From NCBI GenBank assembly GCA_020081605.1, contig JAHREC010000009.1, forward strand, positions 4,464,001-4,528,000: a DNA stretch of 64,000 bases, in the 5' to 3' direction. The position numbers and the translations under genes were made by a program. This DNA is from Albifimbria verrucaria (taxonomy: Eukaryota; Ascomycota; Sordariomycetes; Hypocreales; Stachybotryaceae). Positions 13,601 to 28,600 of the stretch are shown here, piece after piece. Within the stretch, counting starts at the first letter, position 1. The number at the start of each line of letters is the position of its first letter. Under the pieces are notes generated by a model, which was not told the DNA's origin, did not search any database, and saw only the letters and a program-made list of their open reading frames with translations.

Positions 13601-16600
13601 GCCTACTATAACTGTAGTATAAGGCCCAGTGAATCCCGCCTCCTGGGGTGTTTCTACTATGATGGTCCCAGTAAGATCACCCGAAGCAGGGTTTTGGGTG
13701 ATAGTAACTGTCTCGCTGCCTGTGTATCCCACTGTTGTCGTGATATATGGACCAGTAAATTGAGCAACGGCGGATGGGGTTTCAACAATAACTGTACCAG
13801 TGATGTCGCCACTCGCGGGGGTCGAGTAACGGTAGTGACTGTGCTACCATCGTAGCCAACGGTTGTTGTGATATATGGGATAGAGGCGGCCGAGGTAGGA
13901 ATGGCGATAATAACAGTTGCAATTGTCTCATCGGTTCCTGTCGGATACTCTGTATATGTCAGTGTTGTACTACCTCCATAAGGTGTGGTGACAGTTGTGA
14001 ATTCGCCTGAGAAACCTGAAACTGGTGTCTGCACGATGACGGTTCCCACGGGGTCTCCAGGAGACGGCGGCTTCGTTATTGTTGTTGGAACAGTACCACC
14101 ATAACCGTTGGTGATTGTCGTATATGGACCTGTGAAACTGCCCGTGGGTGTCTGTATAATTATTGTACCGATTGAGCCGCCTGAGGCAGGAGGGACCGTA
14201 ACAGTCTGAATAATAGACCCATCGTATCCTTCTGTAGTTGTGTCATAAGGACCAGTGAATGCGCCGGCTTGGGGGTTTGAATGATGACTGTCTCGACGCC
14301 ATCCGAGCCTGGCGGCACAGTGAATGTCTGTATCGCAGAGCCAGTCCAAGGTTGATAAACCGTAGTAGTAGCGTAAGGAGTAGTCGGTACGACGGCCCCT
14401 GGAGTCTGAACAATAACAGTACCAAGGGTCCCACTAGGACCAGGTTGCACGGTAACTACTGAGACTACCGAGCCCGTATATGCTTGCGTAATAGTAGTAT
14501 AAGGGCCGGTGAAGGGAACGGAATTTGGTGTCTGAATAACAACCGTTGCTACACTATCAGACCCCGGAGCCAGCGTGGCTGTTGAGATGATAGATCCGTC
14601 GTAACCTTGGGTAATAGTGACATATGGTCCGGTATAGCTCACATCGCTGACGAGCTGAGATGTTGTATCCAGTCTGCTTGCGGATCCAGGGGTGGATGCG
14701 GTGCCAGACGCAGTGTCAGATCCGACGGCAGAACCAGTGGCAGAGCCTGTCGCTGGCCTGGTGGTGGAAACAGTTCCAGAAGTAGTGCCGGACCCAACAG
14801 TAGATCCAGTACCAGGTGCTGCGGTGCCAGATGCACTACTAGACTCGGTGCCGGATCCGATAATAGATCCTGCGCCAGATCCAGTAGCCGAGCCAGTGTT
14901 GGACAAGACTCCTGAAGTTGTGCCGGACCCAATAGTAGATTCAATACCAGGTGCTACACTGCCAGAAGCAGTTCCAGATGTAACTGTAGATCCAGTAGCC
15001 GAGCCAGAGCCAGTGCCAGGTCCCGCACTGCCAGACACGCTACCAGATGCAGCTCCAGATGCGGTACCGGACCCACCGGCAGATATCGTGTCAGACCCTG
15101 TACCGGATACTATAGGAATACCAGAGCCGGATGCAGAGCCGGACGCAGTGCTAGATACAAGAGAGGATCCAGAGATTGAGGTGGTACCAAGGCCAGTCGA
15201 CAATCCGGAGGCTGAAATAGTTGCAGAGTCTGTGAATGATCCAGTGGAAGTTTGCGTTGCCGAACCAGTTAGGCTAGGTGATGATGAGCCAGGGCTTGTT
15301 GAGGCAAGTCGAGTGGGAGTCTGGATAATAACTGTACCAACAGATCCCGTGCCGTCAAGCGTGATAGTACGTGTTGTTGAACCATCGTAGCCTTCTTCGA
15401 TAGTCTCGTAGTTAAGATTTGCCTTGCGGTAAGGCGTTTGAATAATAACTCTACCAGTGCCGGTGGTTCCAGTACCAGTTGGCTTGATTGTCAACGTACG
15501 CGTGGTGGAACCGTCATAACCTTGGGTTTCGGTAACTAGTGGACCAGAATATGGCGCAGTTCCAGGTTGTTCAACAACGACAGTTCCTGGATCGCCACTA
15601 ATAGCAGGGTCTACTGTATATGTTTGGGCAACTGAACCGTCATTAACTTGAGTGACGGTAACATAAGGACCAGTATATGTTTTGAACGGAGTTTCAATAA
15701 GAACTGTTCCCGCTGCCCCACTCCTGGGCGGTGCCAAAGTAATTGTCATTGAAACAGAGCCATCATACCCGTCATAAATAGTCGTGTACGAGCCAACATC
15801 AGACGGTTGCGTGGTGCTGGCTAAAGTTCCTGATAACTCGGATGGTGATGCTGTACCAATTGGCGATCCCGATAATGTGCCGGATGGGGTAGAAGATCCT
15901 GGCTGCATAGTAGATACGGAGCTCATGCCTCCAGAGCCTGAAATGCTGCTGGGAGTGGCTATTGGGGTCTGAACAAGGACTGTCGCAATCGTGCCGCTAG
16001 CAGGAAGTGTGACTGTTCTCGGAACAGCGCCGTCGTAGCCCTCGGTTATCGTAGTATAAGTTCCGGTAAATGGAGCTGTGGAACTTGCCAAGCTTCCAGC
16101 AGGAGTCTGGATGAGAACGGTTCCAAGGGTGCCGCTGATGGGTAGAGTGACTGTTTGAGGTACAGTGCCTGGGTAAGCATCGTATATAGTTGTGAAAGGG
16201 CCCGTGAAAGAGGATGGCGTAACGGAGGCTGCTGAGCTGGCAGAGGTAACTGGGTTAGTGGAGGCTGTTGTTGGTGTTTGGACAATAACAGTACGAATGG
16301 AGCCACTAGCGGGTAAAGTAACAGTCCTGGGAGCTGTACCATCATATCCAGAGAAAAGTGTTGTATAAGATCCTGAAAATGGTGGCTCAGAGGTGGCAGT
16401 AGTTCCTGCAGGAGTTTGAATGAGGACTGTACCAAGCGTGCCACTGACTGGAAGTGTGACGGTCTGTGGAGTAGTACCTGCATAGCTATCATATATAGTA
16501 GTGTAAGGTCCGGTGAAAGCTGGAGAGGTGGTTGATAGCGATGTGCTTGGGGTTTGAACAAGCACAGTGCCGAGTGTTCCAGTAAGTGGCAACGTGATTG

Positions 16601-19600
16601 TTCTGGGAACTGCTCCATCATATGCTTCAGTAATTGTAGTATACGAGCCTGTGAAGGGAGGTCGAGAACTAGCTGTGCTTCCCAGCGGAGTTTGAATGAG
16701 GACAGTACCAAGTGTTCCGGTAACTGGAAGAGTTACAGTCTGAGGAGTGGTACCATCATATCCATCATACACAGTAGTGTAACGTCCCGTAAATGATGGA
16801 GGTGTCGTAGTGCTGGCCGAGCGGGGAGTTTGCACTAGGACTGTAGCAAGTGTGCCGCTGATTGGTAGAGTTACAGTCCGAGAGGTAGTTCCGTCATAGG
16901 CCTCAGTGACCGTCGTGTACGGGCCTGTGAAAGATGGTTGGGAACTGGCTGTGCTTCCGAGTGGAGTCTGAATAAGAACAGTTCCAAGCGTTCCAGTAGC
17001 AGGCAGAGTTACGGTTTGCGGAGTAGCGCCATTATACCCGTCATATATTGTCGTATAAGGTCCAGTGAATGACCCTGGTGTTGTTGTGCTGACCAAACGG
17101 GGTGTTTGCACAAGGACTGTAGCAAGTGTGCCGCTGATTGGTAGAGTTACAGTACGAGAAGTAGCTCCATCATAGGCTTCTGTAATCGTGGTAAACGGTC
17201 CCGTGAAAGCAGACGCAGAACTTGCGGTGCTGCCGATGGGTGTCTGAATTAATACGGTACCAATAGTGCCACTGATAGGCAATGTGATAGTTTGAGGTGT
17301 TGGTCCGGGATATCCGTCGTAAATGGTAGTGAATGAAACTGTGATTGAGCCAGTCGTTGATGTAGCGGTAGCTGTGGGTGTTTGGACGAGGACTGTGCCA
17401 ACTGATCCAGACAGAGGAGTGTAATAGTTCTAGGGCTTGTACCATCGTAACCTTCTGTAATCGTTATTAACGAACCAGTAAAAGACGCCGGGGATGCTGT
17501 TGTGCCCAATGGAGTTTGAATTAAAACCGTGCCGATAGTACCTGAGATAGGCAATGTAGCAGTCCGTGGTACTGTGCCGTCATAACCATCATATATAGTA
17601 GTGTACGGGCCCGTGAAAGCCGATGGACTTGTGGTGGAAATGGCTGGTGTGGAGCTTGCCGTACCAGTAGCGGTTGCAGAATTGGTACTTCGGGGGTTTG
17701 GACAAGAACAGTGCCAACCGAACCAGTGAGAGGCAATGTCAACGTCCGCGTGTTCGTACCATCATACGGTTCTGTGATTGTTGTAAGAACACCGGTGAAA
17801 GGCGGCGTTGAACTTGCAGACGATCCTGCGGGTGTTTGAATAAGCACTGTGCCGATGCTTCCAGAGATTGGAAGAGTGGCGGTCCGTGGCTCAGTGCCAT
17901 CATACTGATCATAAATAGTTGTATAAGGTCCTGTGAAGGTCACACTAGGAGAGGTTGAGGAAGTTGTTGTTGCTCCCATAGCGGTAGATGGAATTTGGAC
18001 GAGGACGGTGCCAGTTGGCCCAGTTATCGGAAGGGTGAGGGTTCGAGGGTTGAGCCATCGTAAGGCTCCGTAATTGTCTGGTATGGACCTGCGAATTTTG
18101 ATCTCGGGTATTGGACAATGACAGTTCGAATACCATTCGTAACTGGTAAAGTAAATGACTGCGCCGTCGACCCATCGTACTCTTGAAAGACCGTGGTCTC
18201 TGGTCCAACGAAAGAAGCAGGAGGTGTAACTGTTGGATCAGGTGTCTCTACTATAACTGTTCCAATGCTACCGGTACCGGGTGCAAGCGTGAAAGTTCTA
18301 GGAACAGTTCCTGTAAAGCCTTCTTGGATTGTGGTGTATGGCCCTGTAAAGGTGGCAATAGGAGAGGGTGGGAAAATGAATACGGTGGTGATAGTGGACA
18401 TACCCACGGGCTCCTGTGTGTATGTAACCGTTTCTGACCCAGGTACAAAGCCGCCAGTAACTGTGGTGAGGGTACCGTATGTTGGTAGTGTTGGAATGTT
18501 CGAGGGCACAGCAACAACTACCGTTCCAGTCGCACCTGAAGAGCTTGGAGCATATGTTATTGTGGTTGGACCAACAAGACCAGCGCTTGTGGATGTAACT
18601 GTGATGTAGACTTGATTGTTTGATGTCTGGCTAGGAGGAACCGCAACTACAATGGTGCCAGTGGCTCCCGTCGCCGATGGAGGGATCGTGAAAGTGGTGG
18701 GCGATGCCAAGCCAGAGCTTGTAGATGTTACAGTAGTGTAAATGTCGCCAGGTGCGGATGTGAGGCCAGGTGGAACTGCCACTATGACTGTTCCAGTAGC
18801 GCCTGAAGCCGTTGGTAAGTTGGTGATGGTTGTGATTGAAGTTATTCCCGAGCTGATTTGAGTGACTGTTGTTAAGAGAGGTCCAGTTGTAACGCCAGAC
18901 GTTGTTGAAGCAGGAGACAGTGTCTGGCTGGGAGGAACGGCCACCACCACCACCCCAGTGCCACCAGGGTTGTAGGCTCATACGTAACGGTATTGGGCCC
19001 TGTTAAGCCTGGAACAGTTTCGGTACGTGTTGTGTAGCCAGCAGCAGATATACTGGTTGCCGGAGGTACACTAGATGCCGGACCAGATGTCGAACTTGGT
19101 GGCACTGCGACCACAACGAGTCCTGTACCTCCTGATACAGTAGGGGCGTATGTTACAGTGTTTGGACCTGGAAGTCCAGAAACTGTCTCCGTAGTGGTTG
19201 TGTATGGAATAGCTGATTGGGGAACAGTTGTCGAGCCGATGGTCGTGGAAGGCGGAACCCCTACTACCACTGTTCCGACACCACCCTGAGTAGCAGGGCC
19301 ATACGTGACGGTATTGGGACCGGTAATTCCAGGTACTGTTTCTGTAACAGTTGTGTACGTAGCAGCCGAGAATGAGGATGTAAGACTTATTGACGCAGGA
19401 GGGACACCAATAATCACTGTACCAGTTCCGCCCGGAGTGGCAGGAGGGCTTGTCACTGTGACAGGGGCAGTGATACCAGAGTTTGTCCGGGTAATAGTTG
19501 TAAATGAACCCGGGGTACTGCAACAATAACAGTAGCTGGGTCGCCGGGGGTCCCAGGGGGTTCGTGACTGTCACGGGTGCTGTGATTCCTGAGTTGGTTG

Positions 19601-22600
19601 ATGTGATAGTTGTGAACCCTCCAGGAGGCACAGCAACAACGACCGTTCCCACACCGCCAGCAGTTGCCGGAGGGCTGGTAAATGTCACAGGTGCAGTAAT
19701 TCCGGAATTGGTTTGTGTAATTGTTGTGTAAGATGTAGCTGAAGGGGCGAGTGTAGAGCTAGGAGGAACAGCAACAATAACAGTAGCAGTACCATCAGGA
19801 GTAGAGGGCGTGTTCGTGACAGTGTTCGGTCCAGTGAGGCCTGTGTTAGTAACCGTGATAGTGGTGAAGAAGGAGAATGACGGAGTCGCTGATCCTGAGG
19901 CAACTGGGACTGCGACAACGACTGTGCCTGTACCTCCTGGAGTAGCGGGGGCTGAGTAACGATATTAGTCGTGGTGATCCCACCGTTTGTGACAGTCACT
20001 GTAGTGAAGGAGTCCGTGACGGAGGATGTTACAGGCGCCACAGTAGATGTAGTAGATCTAGGAACAGCAACGACAACTGTAGCTACACCACCAGTACCAG
20101 ATGGTGGGTTGGTGACCGTATTTGGTGCAGTTATTCCATCGTTCGTTACGGTAATTGTTGTGAAGGAGCTGAATGATGGTGTAGGGGAGCCAGATGAGAC
20201 AGGTACTGCAATAATAACCGTACCAGTACCACCCGGGGTTGTTGGTGGCTGCGTAATTGTATTGATAGCTGTCAATCCACCATTCGTAACAGTCACTGTT
20301 GTGTACGAATCTGTTACTGAAGAGGCACCAGGAGTAGGAGGAACTGTCGAAGAGGATCTTGGAACAGCTACAATAACAGTGGCAGTGCCTCCAGATGTTC
20401 CTGGTGGATTTGTCACTGTCTTAGGACCAGTCAATCCATCGTTAGTTACTGTTGTTGTAGTGAAAGCACTATAAACCGGTGTTGTAGACCCAGAAGATAC
20501 TGGCACAGCTATAACGACGGTACCTGTTCCTCCAGGAGTAAGTGGAGGGTTTGTAACAGTGTTGGGTCCGGTTAAACCTCCGTTTGTGACAGTGACTGTT
20601 GTGTAGGAGTCTACGGCCGAGGAGCTTCTCGGTACAGCAACGATGACGGTAGCTGTGCCTCCAGGTGTTCCTGGTGGGTTTGTTACAGTGTTCGGTCCAG
20701 TCAAACCATCATTAGTTACTGTAGTAGTTGTCAGGGCTGCAAATGAGGGTGACGGAGAGCCGGATGAAACAGGTACAGCAATAATCACCGTGCCTGTGCC
20801 CCAGGTGTGGTTGGTGGGTTGGTAACTATGTTCGTTGTCGAAAGGCCTCCATTCGTGACGGTAATGGTTGTGTATGCATCGGATACTGCTGCAGAAGCCG
20901 CCGTTGTTGTGGAGCGTGGAACTGCAACTATAACAGTTGCCTGACCACCAGGGTAGAAGGTGGAATGGTTACAGTATTCGGAGCTGTCAAGTCAGGATTC
21001 GTAATCGTGGAAGTGGTGAAGCTGCCAGGCGCTGGTGGCGTGGATGAACCTGAAGGCAACGGAACTGCAATTACAACTGTACCCGTGCCGCCTGGAGTAA
21101 CTGGAGGATTGGTCAGAGTATTAGTTGTTGAAATACCTGCGTCTGTTACAGTCACAGTTGTATAAACGGCCGGCAAATTAGACGAAGTTGCTGCTGGAGA
21201 GGTTGTTGAGGCAGGGACACCAATAACAACTGTGGCTTGTCCGCCTGAAGTAGCGGGTGGTATTGTGATTGTATTTGGCCCCGTAAGACTAGGGTTTGTG
21301 ACTGTGAGAGTGGTGAAGCTTCCAGCAGCTGGAGGTGAGGAGGATCCCGAAGACACCGGGACGGCAATAATAACTGTACCAGTTCCTCCTGGAGTAGCCG
21401 GCGGGTTCGTCAAGGTATTCGGGCTTGTCAAACCACCATCAGTCACGGTTACTGTTGTGTATGGTATGGGAAGAGGAGGTAGCGTTGATGTAGCGGATGA
21501 AACAACCGACCCTGGGACAACAACAACGACTGTGGCGAGACCACCTGATGTAGATGGTGGGTAAGTGATGGTGTTTGAAGCAGTCAACGCAGGATCGGTA
21601 ATTGTAGTTGTGGTGTATGAGCCTGCAGAAGGCGGTGGTGACGATCCGGAGGGAAGAGGAACAGCGAGGATAACAGTGGCAGTACCACCAGGGGTGCCTG
21701 GTGGATATGTGATGGCATTCGTTGTACTGAGTCCAGCATCTGTGATCGTGACGGTTGTATAACCAGCAGGGGTGGGTGTTGGAGTTGTTGAAGCAGAAGT
21801 TGATCGAGGAACAGCTACAATCACTGTTGCTGTGCCTCCAGGACTCGTTGCTGGATTTGTGATTGTATTAGGTGCCGTAAGTCCATCACCAGTTATCGTG
21901 ACCGTGGTAGTCGGTCCAGAAATTGAAGGAACCGTTGAGCCAGAAGGCAAAGGAACTGCAACAATAACTGTTGCCGTACCTCCGGGAGTTGCTGGTGGCT
22001 GTGTGAGTGTGTTCGGTGCAGTCAAGCCAGCATTCGTCACAGTAAGTGTCGTCGTTGCGGCCGGGGTAGGTGTGACAGTGGGCGAGACTGTGGTTGAACG
22101 TGGTATAGCAACAATAACTGTAGCAGTTCCACCAGGGCTAGTAGCTGGGTTTGTGATGGTGTTAGGGGCCGTGAGGCCATCACCAGTTATGGTGACTGTC
22201 GTTGTTGGACCAGTTATAACAGGTAATGAGGAGCCAGACGGTAACGGAACTGCTACAATGACTGTAGCTGTGCCACCAGGAGTCGCAGGAGGTTGTGTCA
22301 ATGTGTTAGGGCTTGCAAGTCCAGAATTCGTAACAGTAATAGTTGTGGTTGCTACGGGCGTAGGCGTTACTGTTGGCGAAGTTGTCCTAGGGACAGCCAC
22401 AATAACGGTTGCCGTACCACCAGGACTTGTAGCAGGGTTTGTGATGGTGTTCGGGGCTGTAAGATTGTCGCCAGTAACTGTGATTGTCGTTGTTGGACCG
22501 GCCACCGAGGGCGTAGGTGATCCTGAAGGTAAAGGTACTGCAATAATCACAGTTGCAGTACCTCCTGGAGTGGCTGGTGGCTGTGTTAAAGTATTGGGGC

Positions 22601-25600
22601 TTGTTAATCCTACATTGGTTACTGTAATCGTAGTGGTAGCCACTGGAGTTGGCGTTCCAGTTGATGTTTGTGTAGTTCGTGGGACAACGACAATAACAGT
22701 CGCGGTGTCTCCTAGCCTAGTGGCTGGGTTAGTTATTGTGTTCGGTCCTGTAAGGCCGTCACCAGTAACTGTAACTGTCGTAGTTGGTCCTGTAATTGTC
22801 GGGGTTGGTGACCCAGATGGCAGTGGGACAGCGACTATCACAGTTGCGGTGCCACCTGGAGTGCCTGGTGGTTGCGTTACAGTATTCGAGCTTGTGAGCC
22901 CAACATTGGTAACCGTGACGGTGGTGGTCGTGATTGGAGTAGGTTGTGCTGACGTTACAGCCGGAGTTGTTGAAGGCAATGGAACTGCAACAATTGCTGT
23001 GGCTGTGCCTCCAGGTCCAGTAGCCGGGTTCGTAATAGTATTCGAAGCAGTCAGGCCGCTGTCAGTGATAGTGATTGTGGTGGTTGGGCCAGCGAAAGAC
23101 ACTGCAGACGACCCCGAGGAACGTGGGACAGCAACAATCACAGTAGCTGTTCCTCCAGGAGTTCCAGGCGGTTGGGTGATTGTGTTCGGACCAGCAAGGC
23201 CGTCATTTGTCACGGTGATCGTTGTGTAAGCTGCTGGCAAAGGAGTCGATACAGAACCAGCTGGCAAGATAGTCGTTGAACGAGGCACGGCGACGATGAC
23301 GGTTTCTGTACCACCAGGCCCAGTTGCCGGGTTTGTAATGGTATTGGGCGATGTGATTGCCGGGTCCGTAATGGTTATCGTAGTGATCGGCCCAGTGAAC
23401 GAAGGGATTGATGAACCGGAAGGTGGAGGCACTGCGACAATGACCGTAGCTGTTCCACCTGGAGTAGCAGGCGGCTGCGTGAGGGTGTTCGGTCCCGTAA
23501 GTCCAGCATTCGTAACTGTGACGGTCGTGGTCGCGGCAGGTGTCGGGGTTGTAGTCACTGCTGGGGTAGGCTGCGTCGTGGTCGACACAGGCAAGGCTAC
23601 GATGACAGTGGCCGTACCGCCAGGCCCAGTCGCTGGATTTGTGATGGTATTAGGTGAAGTGATCGCAGGATCCGTGATCGTAACAGTGGTAGTTGGGCCT
23701 GTAAGCGTAGGCGTTGGCGACCCAGACGGGAGAGGCACTGCGATAATGACTGTGGCTGTTCCACCGGGTGTTGCAGGAGGTTGCGTAAGTGTGTTTGGAC
23801 TTGTGAGTCCCACATTTGTGACAGTAATTGTTGTAGTTGCAATAGGTGTTGGGGTTGTTGTCGGAGCAGTTGAGGTTGGCAAAGGCACTGCTACGATAAC
23901 GGTTGCAGTTCCTCCCGGTGTAGTTGCAGGGTTCGTCACAGTATTGGGTAATGTCAGCCGGCCATCCGTAACTGTAATCGTTGTAGTCGGTCCAGAGAAA
24001 ATAGACGGTGTGGGAGATCCTGATGATAACGGCACGGCAACAAAAACTGTAGCAGTCCCACCTGGCGTTCCAGGAGGTTGCGTGATTGTGACCGGGCTTG
24101 TGAGACCAGCATTAGTTGCAGTGATAGTTGTGTAGCCTGCAGGAGCTAGGCTTGTTGCTGAAGCCGTGGTGGAGGGCGGCACGGCAACAATAACAGTTGC
24201 AGTTCCGCCTGGTGCGGTAGCTGGGTTCGTTATCGTATTGGGACTTGCGAGCCTGCTATCCGTGATTGTGATGGTTGTAGTTGGCCCAGTAATTTGAGAT
24301 GGCGTGGGAGAGCCGGATGATAAGGGCACTCCTACAATCACAGTGGCAGTTCCGCCAGGTGTTCCAGGAGGTTGGGTGATAGTCACGGGGCTTGTAAGGC
24401 CAGGATTGGTTGCAGTTATGGTTGTATAGCCTGCTGGAGCAAGATTCGCTATTGAAGCCGTCGTTGACGCTGTCGTCGAAGGTGGCACAGCTATGATAAC
24501 AGTCGCAGTACCTCCTGGGGCCGTTGCAGGGTTCGTTATAGTGTTGGGTCCTGTGAGTCGGCTATCCGTGATCGTGATAGTCGTGGTTGGTCCCGCGACT
24601 TGAGATGGCGTTGGGGAGCCGGATGATAGTGGCACCGCAACCACAACTGTAGCAGTTCCGCCCGGTGTTCCCGGAGGCTGTGTGATCGTGATTGGACTCG
24701 TAATACCAGCATTGGTCGCAGTGATAGTTGTGTAGCCTGCTGGAGCTAGGCTCGTCGTTGTGACGGCTGTTGTCGATGGTGGTACGGCGACAACCACAGT
24801 GGCAGTTCCTCCTGGTCCAGTAGCAGGGTTCGTGATAGTATTAGGACCCGAAAGTCGATCATCTGTAATTGTAATCGTTGTAGTTGGTCCAGCAATTTGC
24901 TGTGGTGTCGAAGAGCCAGACGGCAAAGGCACTGCTACAATCACAGTGGCAGTGCCACCTGGTGTGCCTGGTGGCTGCGTGATCGTGTTAGGGCCAGATA
25001 TTCCTACATTCGTCACTGTGATAGTTGTGTACGCTCCAGGTCCTATTGATGGTGCCGTTGTCTTGGGAGGAGGTACCGCGACGATGACAGTCGCAGTGCC
25101 ACCAGATGAAGTGGCAGGGTTAGTCAGTGTAACTGGAGATACAAGCGAAGCATCTGTGATCGTGATAGTCGTAGTTGGTCCTGCGATAGCAGCCGGTGTA
25201 GAGGATCCAGATGGCACCGGAATAGCAACAATTACTGTGGCAGTTCCACCCGGTGTTCCTGGTTGCTGTGTAATGGTATTAGGACCCGTGATTCCAGGGT
25301 TAGTAACTGTGACTGTTGTATAGCCTGCTGGTGCCACGCTGGTGGTAGTTGTCGCTGCCGCTGCTGCTGATGATGAAGGCACAGCTACGATAACTGTCGC
25401 AGTTCCCCTGGTGCAGTAGCTGGATTAGTTAAGGTAATAGGCGACGTAAGTCTACTATCAGTAATCGTGATAGTAGTAGTTGGCCCAGCAATAACAGAAG
25501 GTGTCGAAGATCCAGAGGGGACCGGTACACCAACGATAACCGTCGCAGTTCCACCGGGAGTTCCTGGCTGCTGTGTGATTGTGTTAGGACCTGTGATTCC

Positions 25601-28600
25601 AGGATTAGTAACGGTGACAGTAGTATATCCTGCTGGTGCTATGCTGTTAGTAGTCGGCGCTCCTGCTGTTGTCGATGCAGGCACCGCGACAACGACTGTA
25701 GCAGTACCGCCTGAGACAGTAGCTGGGTTAGTCAAAGTAATAGGGGCAGTAAGGCTAGCGTCAGTAATTGTGATCGTTGTGGTTGGCCCAGCAAAAGCTG
25801 AAGGTGTGGACGATCCAGATGGAACTGGTACTGCTACTATGACAGTAGCAGTGCCGCCGGGAGTACTCGGAGGTTGAGTGATTGTGTTGGAGCCTGTAAT
25901 ACCAGCATTTGTGACTGTAATGGTGGTGTATCCTGCGGGGCTAATTGATGTAGTCGTCGCCGGAGGAGGCACGGCGATGATAACGGTTGCTGTACCACCA
26001 GAGACAGTAGCTGGATTCGTAATTGTATTGGGAGCCGTGATCCGACTATCTGTGATGGTAATGGTAGTCGTCGGACCAGCAAACACAGAGGGCGTAGGCG
26101 ACCCAGAAGAAACCGGCACAGCCACGATGACGGTAGCAGTACCTCCGGGTGTACCAGGGGCTGTGTTATCGTATTGGGGCTTGTGAGGCCAGCGTTTGTC
26201 ACTGTTACTGTAGTGTAGGCTCCTGGTCCGACGGTCACAGAGGTTGTGGGCAACGGAACAGCTATGATAACTGTTGCAGTACCACCGGAGCTAGTCGCAG
26301 GATTCGTGATGGTGTTAGGGGCAGTAAGCCGATCATCTGTAATTGTGATCGTTGTCGTTGGACCGGCAAACACAGAGGGTGTGGGGATCCAGACGAAACA
26401 GGCACGGCGACGATGACAGTAGCAGTGCCCCGGGAGTTCCTGGAGGCTGGGTGATAGTATTCGGGCCGGTGAGTCCAGTGTTCGTGACAGTAATTGTCGT
26501 GTAAGCTCCTGGGCTGGGTGTGGTGGTCGGGGAGGCACAGCTACGATAACGGTTGCCGTACCACCAGAAGCGGTGGCCGGGTTCGTGATGGTGTTAGGCG
26601 TCGTGATTCTGCTATCAGTGATAGTTATAGTTGTGGTTGGACCAGCAAATACGGACGGAGTTTGTGATCCGGATGGAACAGGCACAGCGATAATAACAGT
26701 AGCAGTTCCTCCAGGAGTCCCTGGTGGTTGGGTAATTGTGTTCGGACTCGCGAGACCAGCATTTGTGACAGTAATTGTCGTGTAAGCCGTTGGACTAGGT
26801 GTCGTTGTAGGAAGAGGCACGGCTATAATAACAGTCGCTACACCACCAGAAGTCATAGGAGGGTTGATTATGGTATAAGGCGTCGTAATCCTGCTATCGG
26901 TAATAGTTACCGTCGTAGTCGATCCAGCAAATACTGATGGCGTTGGGGATCCAGACGGGACAGGCACAGCGACGATGACAGTTGCGGTTCCACCAGGGGT
27001 CCCGGGCGGCTGAGTCACCGTGTTAGCGCCTGTCAGTCCAGCATTCGTAACCGTGACTGTTGTATATGCTCCAGGACTGATTGTCGCTGCAACGAACTGT
27101 GTAGTCTGAGCTCCATTATCCGGCGGTACGGCGACAATGACAGTATTCATACCACCAGAGCTTGTAGCCGGATATGTAGCAGTAACCGGTGTCGAGATGC
27201 CACTGTTAGTAATGGTAATGGTGGTCATAGGTCCAACCAAGGCGGCGCCGGATGCTGTATTTGGTGGAGGCACCGCGATGACAACGGTAGCTGTGCCATC
27301 AGATTTAGATGGGGATACGTAATTGTCTTGGTTGTGGTCAATCCAATATTCGTCACGGTGGTAGACGTATATCCAACGAAAGACTGCGATGGAGCTCCTG
27401 ATGTGCCGGGAACAGCAACGAGAACAAGCTCCGTATCTCCAGGAGTAGAAGGTGGCAGAGTCACTGTCTGAGGCCCAGTGAGTCCATTGTTCGTGACTGT
27501 CACAATCGTTGAAGGCCCTCTGGAAATGGCGGCCGAAGTGGACCCTGGAACAGCGACGATAACGGTTCCAGTACCACCAGACGAGGCAGGGGGCAACGTG
27601 ATGTACTTGGTGGTGGAAAGGTTGGGATCCGTAATCGTCGCTGATGTCAGTGGGCCACTGAATATAGGAGCTGACGATGCAGTCGAAGCGGCCGGTACAC
27701 CCACAATAACGGTGCCCGTACCACCACTGCTGGTAGGGGAGTGTAATGGTTGTGGGAGCCGTGAAAGTAGCGTCGGTTATTGTTACAGAAGTTAGAGGCA
27801 CGCCATATGGATTGAGCGACGTCGTTCCCCATAAGGCTGTGCACCTGTGGAAGATGGGCCTCCAGATGTACCAACAAGATTCTGACTACCTATGCCTCCG
27901 GTCGAAGGACGAAGGACTAGGGTGCTAAGACCTCCAGTCGAGCCGCCGCCGCCCTGAGTGTTTGAACTTCCAGCAGACGCAACGGGTGTAGTAGCCCCTA
28001 AGGATCCCCTCCAATCGCTGAGCTAGGAGGCACAGCAATGATAGCAGTAGCAGGGTCACCGGGAGCACCAGGGCCGAACACGAAAGTCGTCGGCTTCGTG
28101 ATGCTTCCATCCGTCATCGTGTAAGATCTCGTGGTTGTCGCAGAGATGGGCGTGCTCAACGCTCCTGAAGGGGAGGTACAGCAACGATCGCGGTCGCCGG
28201 GTCACCAGCTTTTCCAGGGGCAGAGTGTATGTCACGGGGCTTGTCAGACTGCCGTCTGTCAAGGTAACGATCCTAGTGGTTGAAGCGGAGATGACTGGTA
28301 CAGATACACCTGGGCTAGGTGGCACGGCGATAATAACAGTGGCCGGATCTCCAGCGTGACCAGGTGGGATAGTGAACGTCCGTGGGACCGTGATGCTACC
28401 ATCCGTTACCGTGAGGGATGTGGTTGAGCTTGCCGACAGGGGAGGTTGGTCGAACCACCAGGAGTAGGAGGCACCGCTATAAGTGCGGTCGCGGGATCAC
28501 CTTGACGCGTGGGGGATCACAAAAGTTCGAGGACCGGTAATACTGCCGTCCGTCACAGTGACGGAAGTCGTCGAGAGAGCCGAGATGGGCCCCGGTGCGG

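Noticed and set aside
21772..24135. Long plus-strand frames with GTATITVAVPPG repeats (485 and 279 codons)
   Set aside because: They are the antisense of the minus-strand repeat array; openness follows from the near-palindromic repeat core. No signal peptide, start context or continuation.
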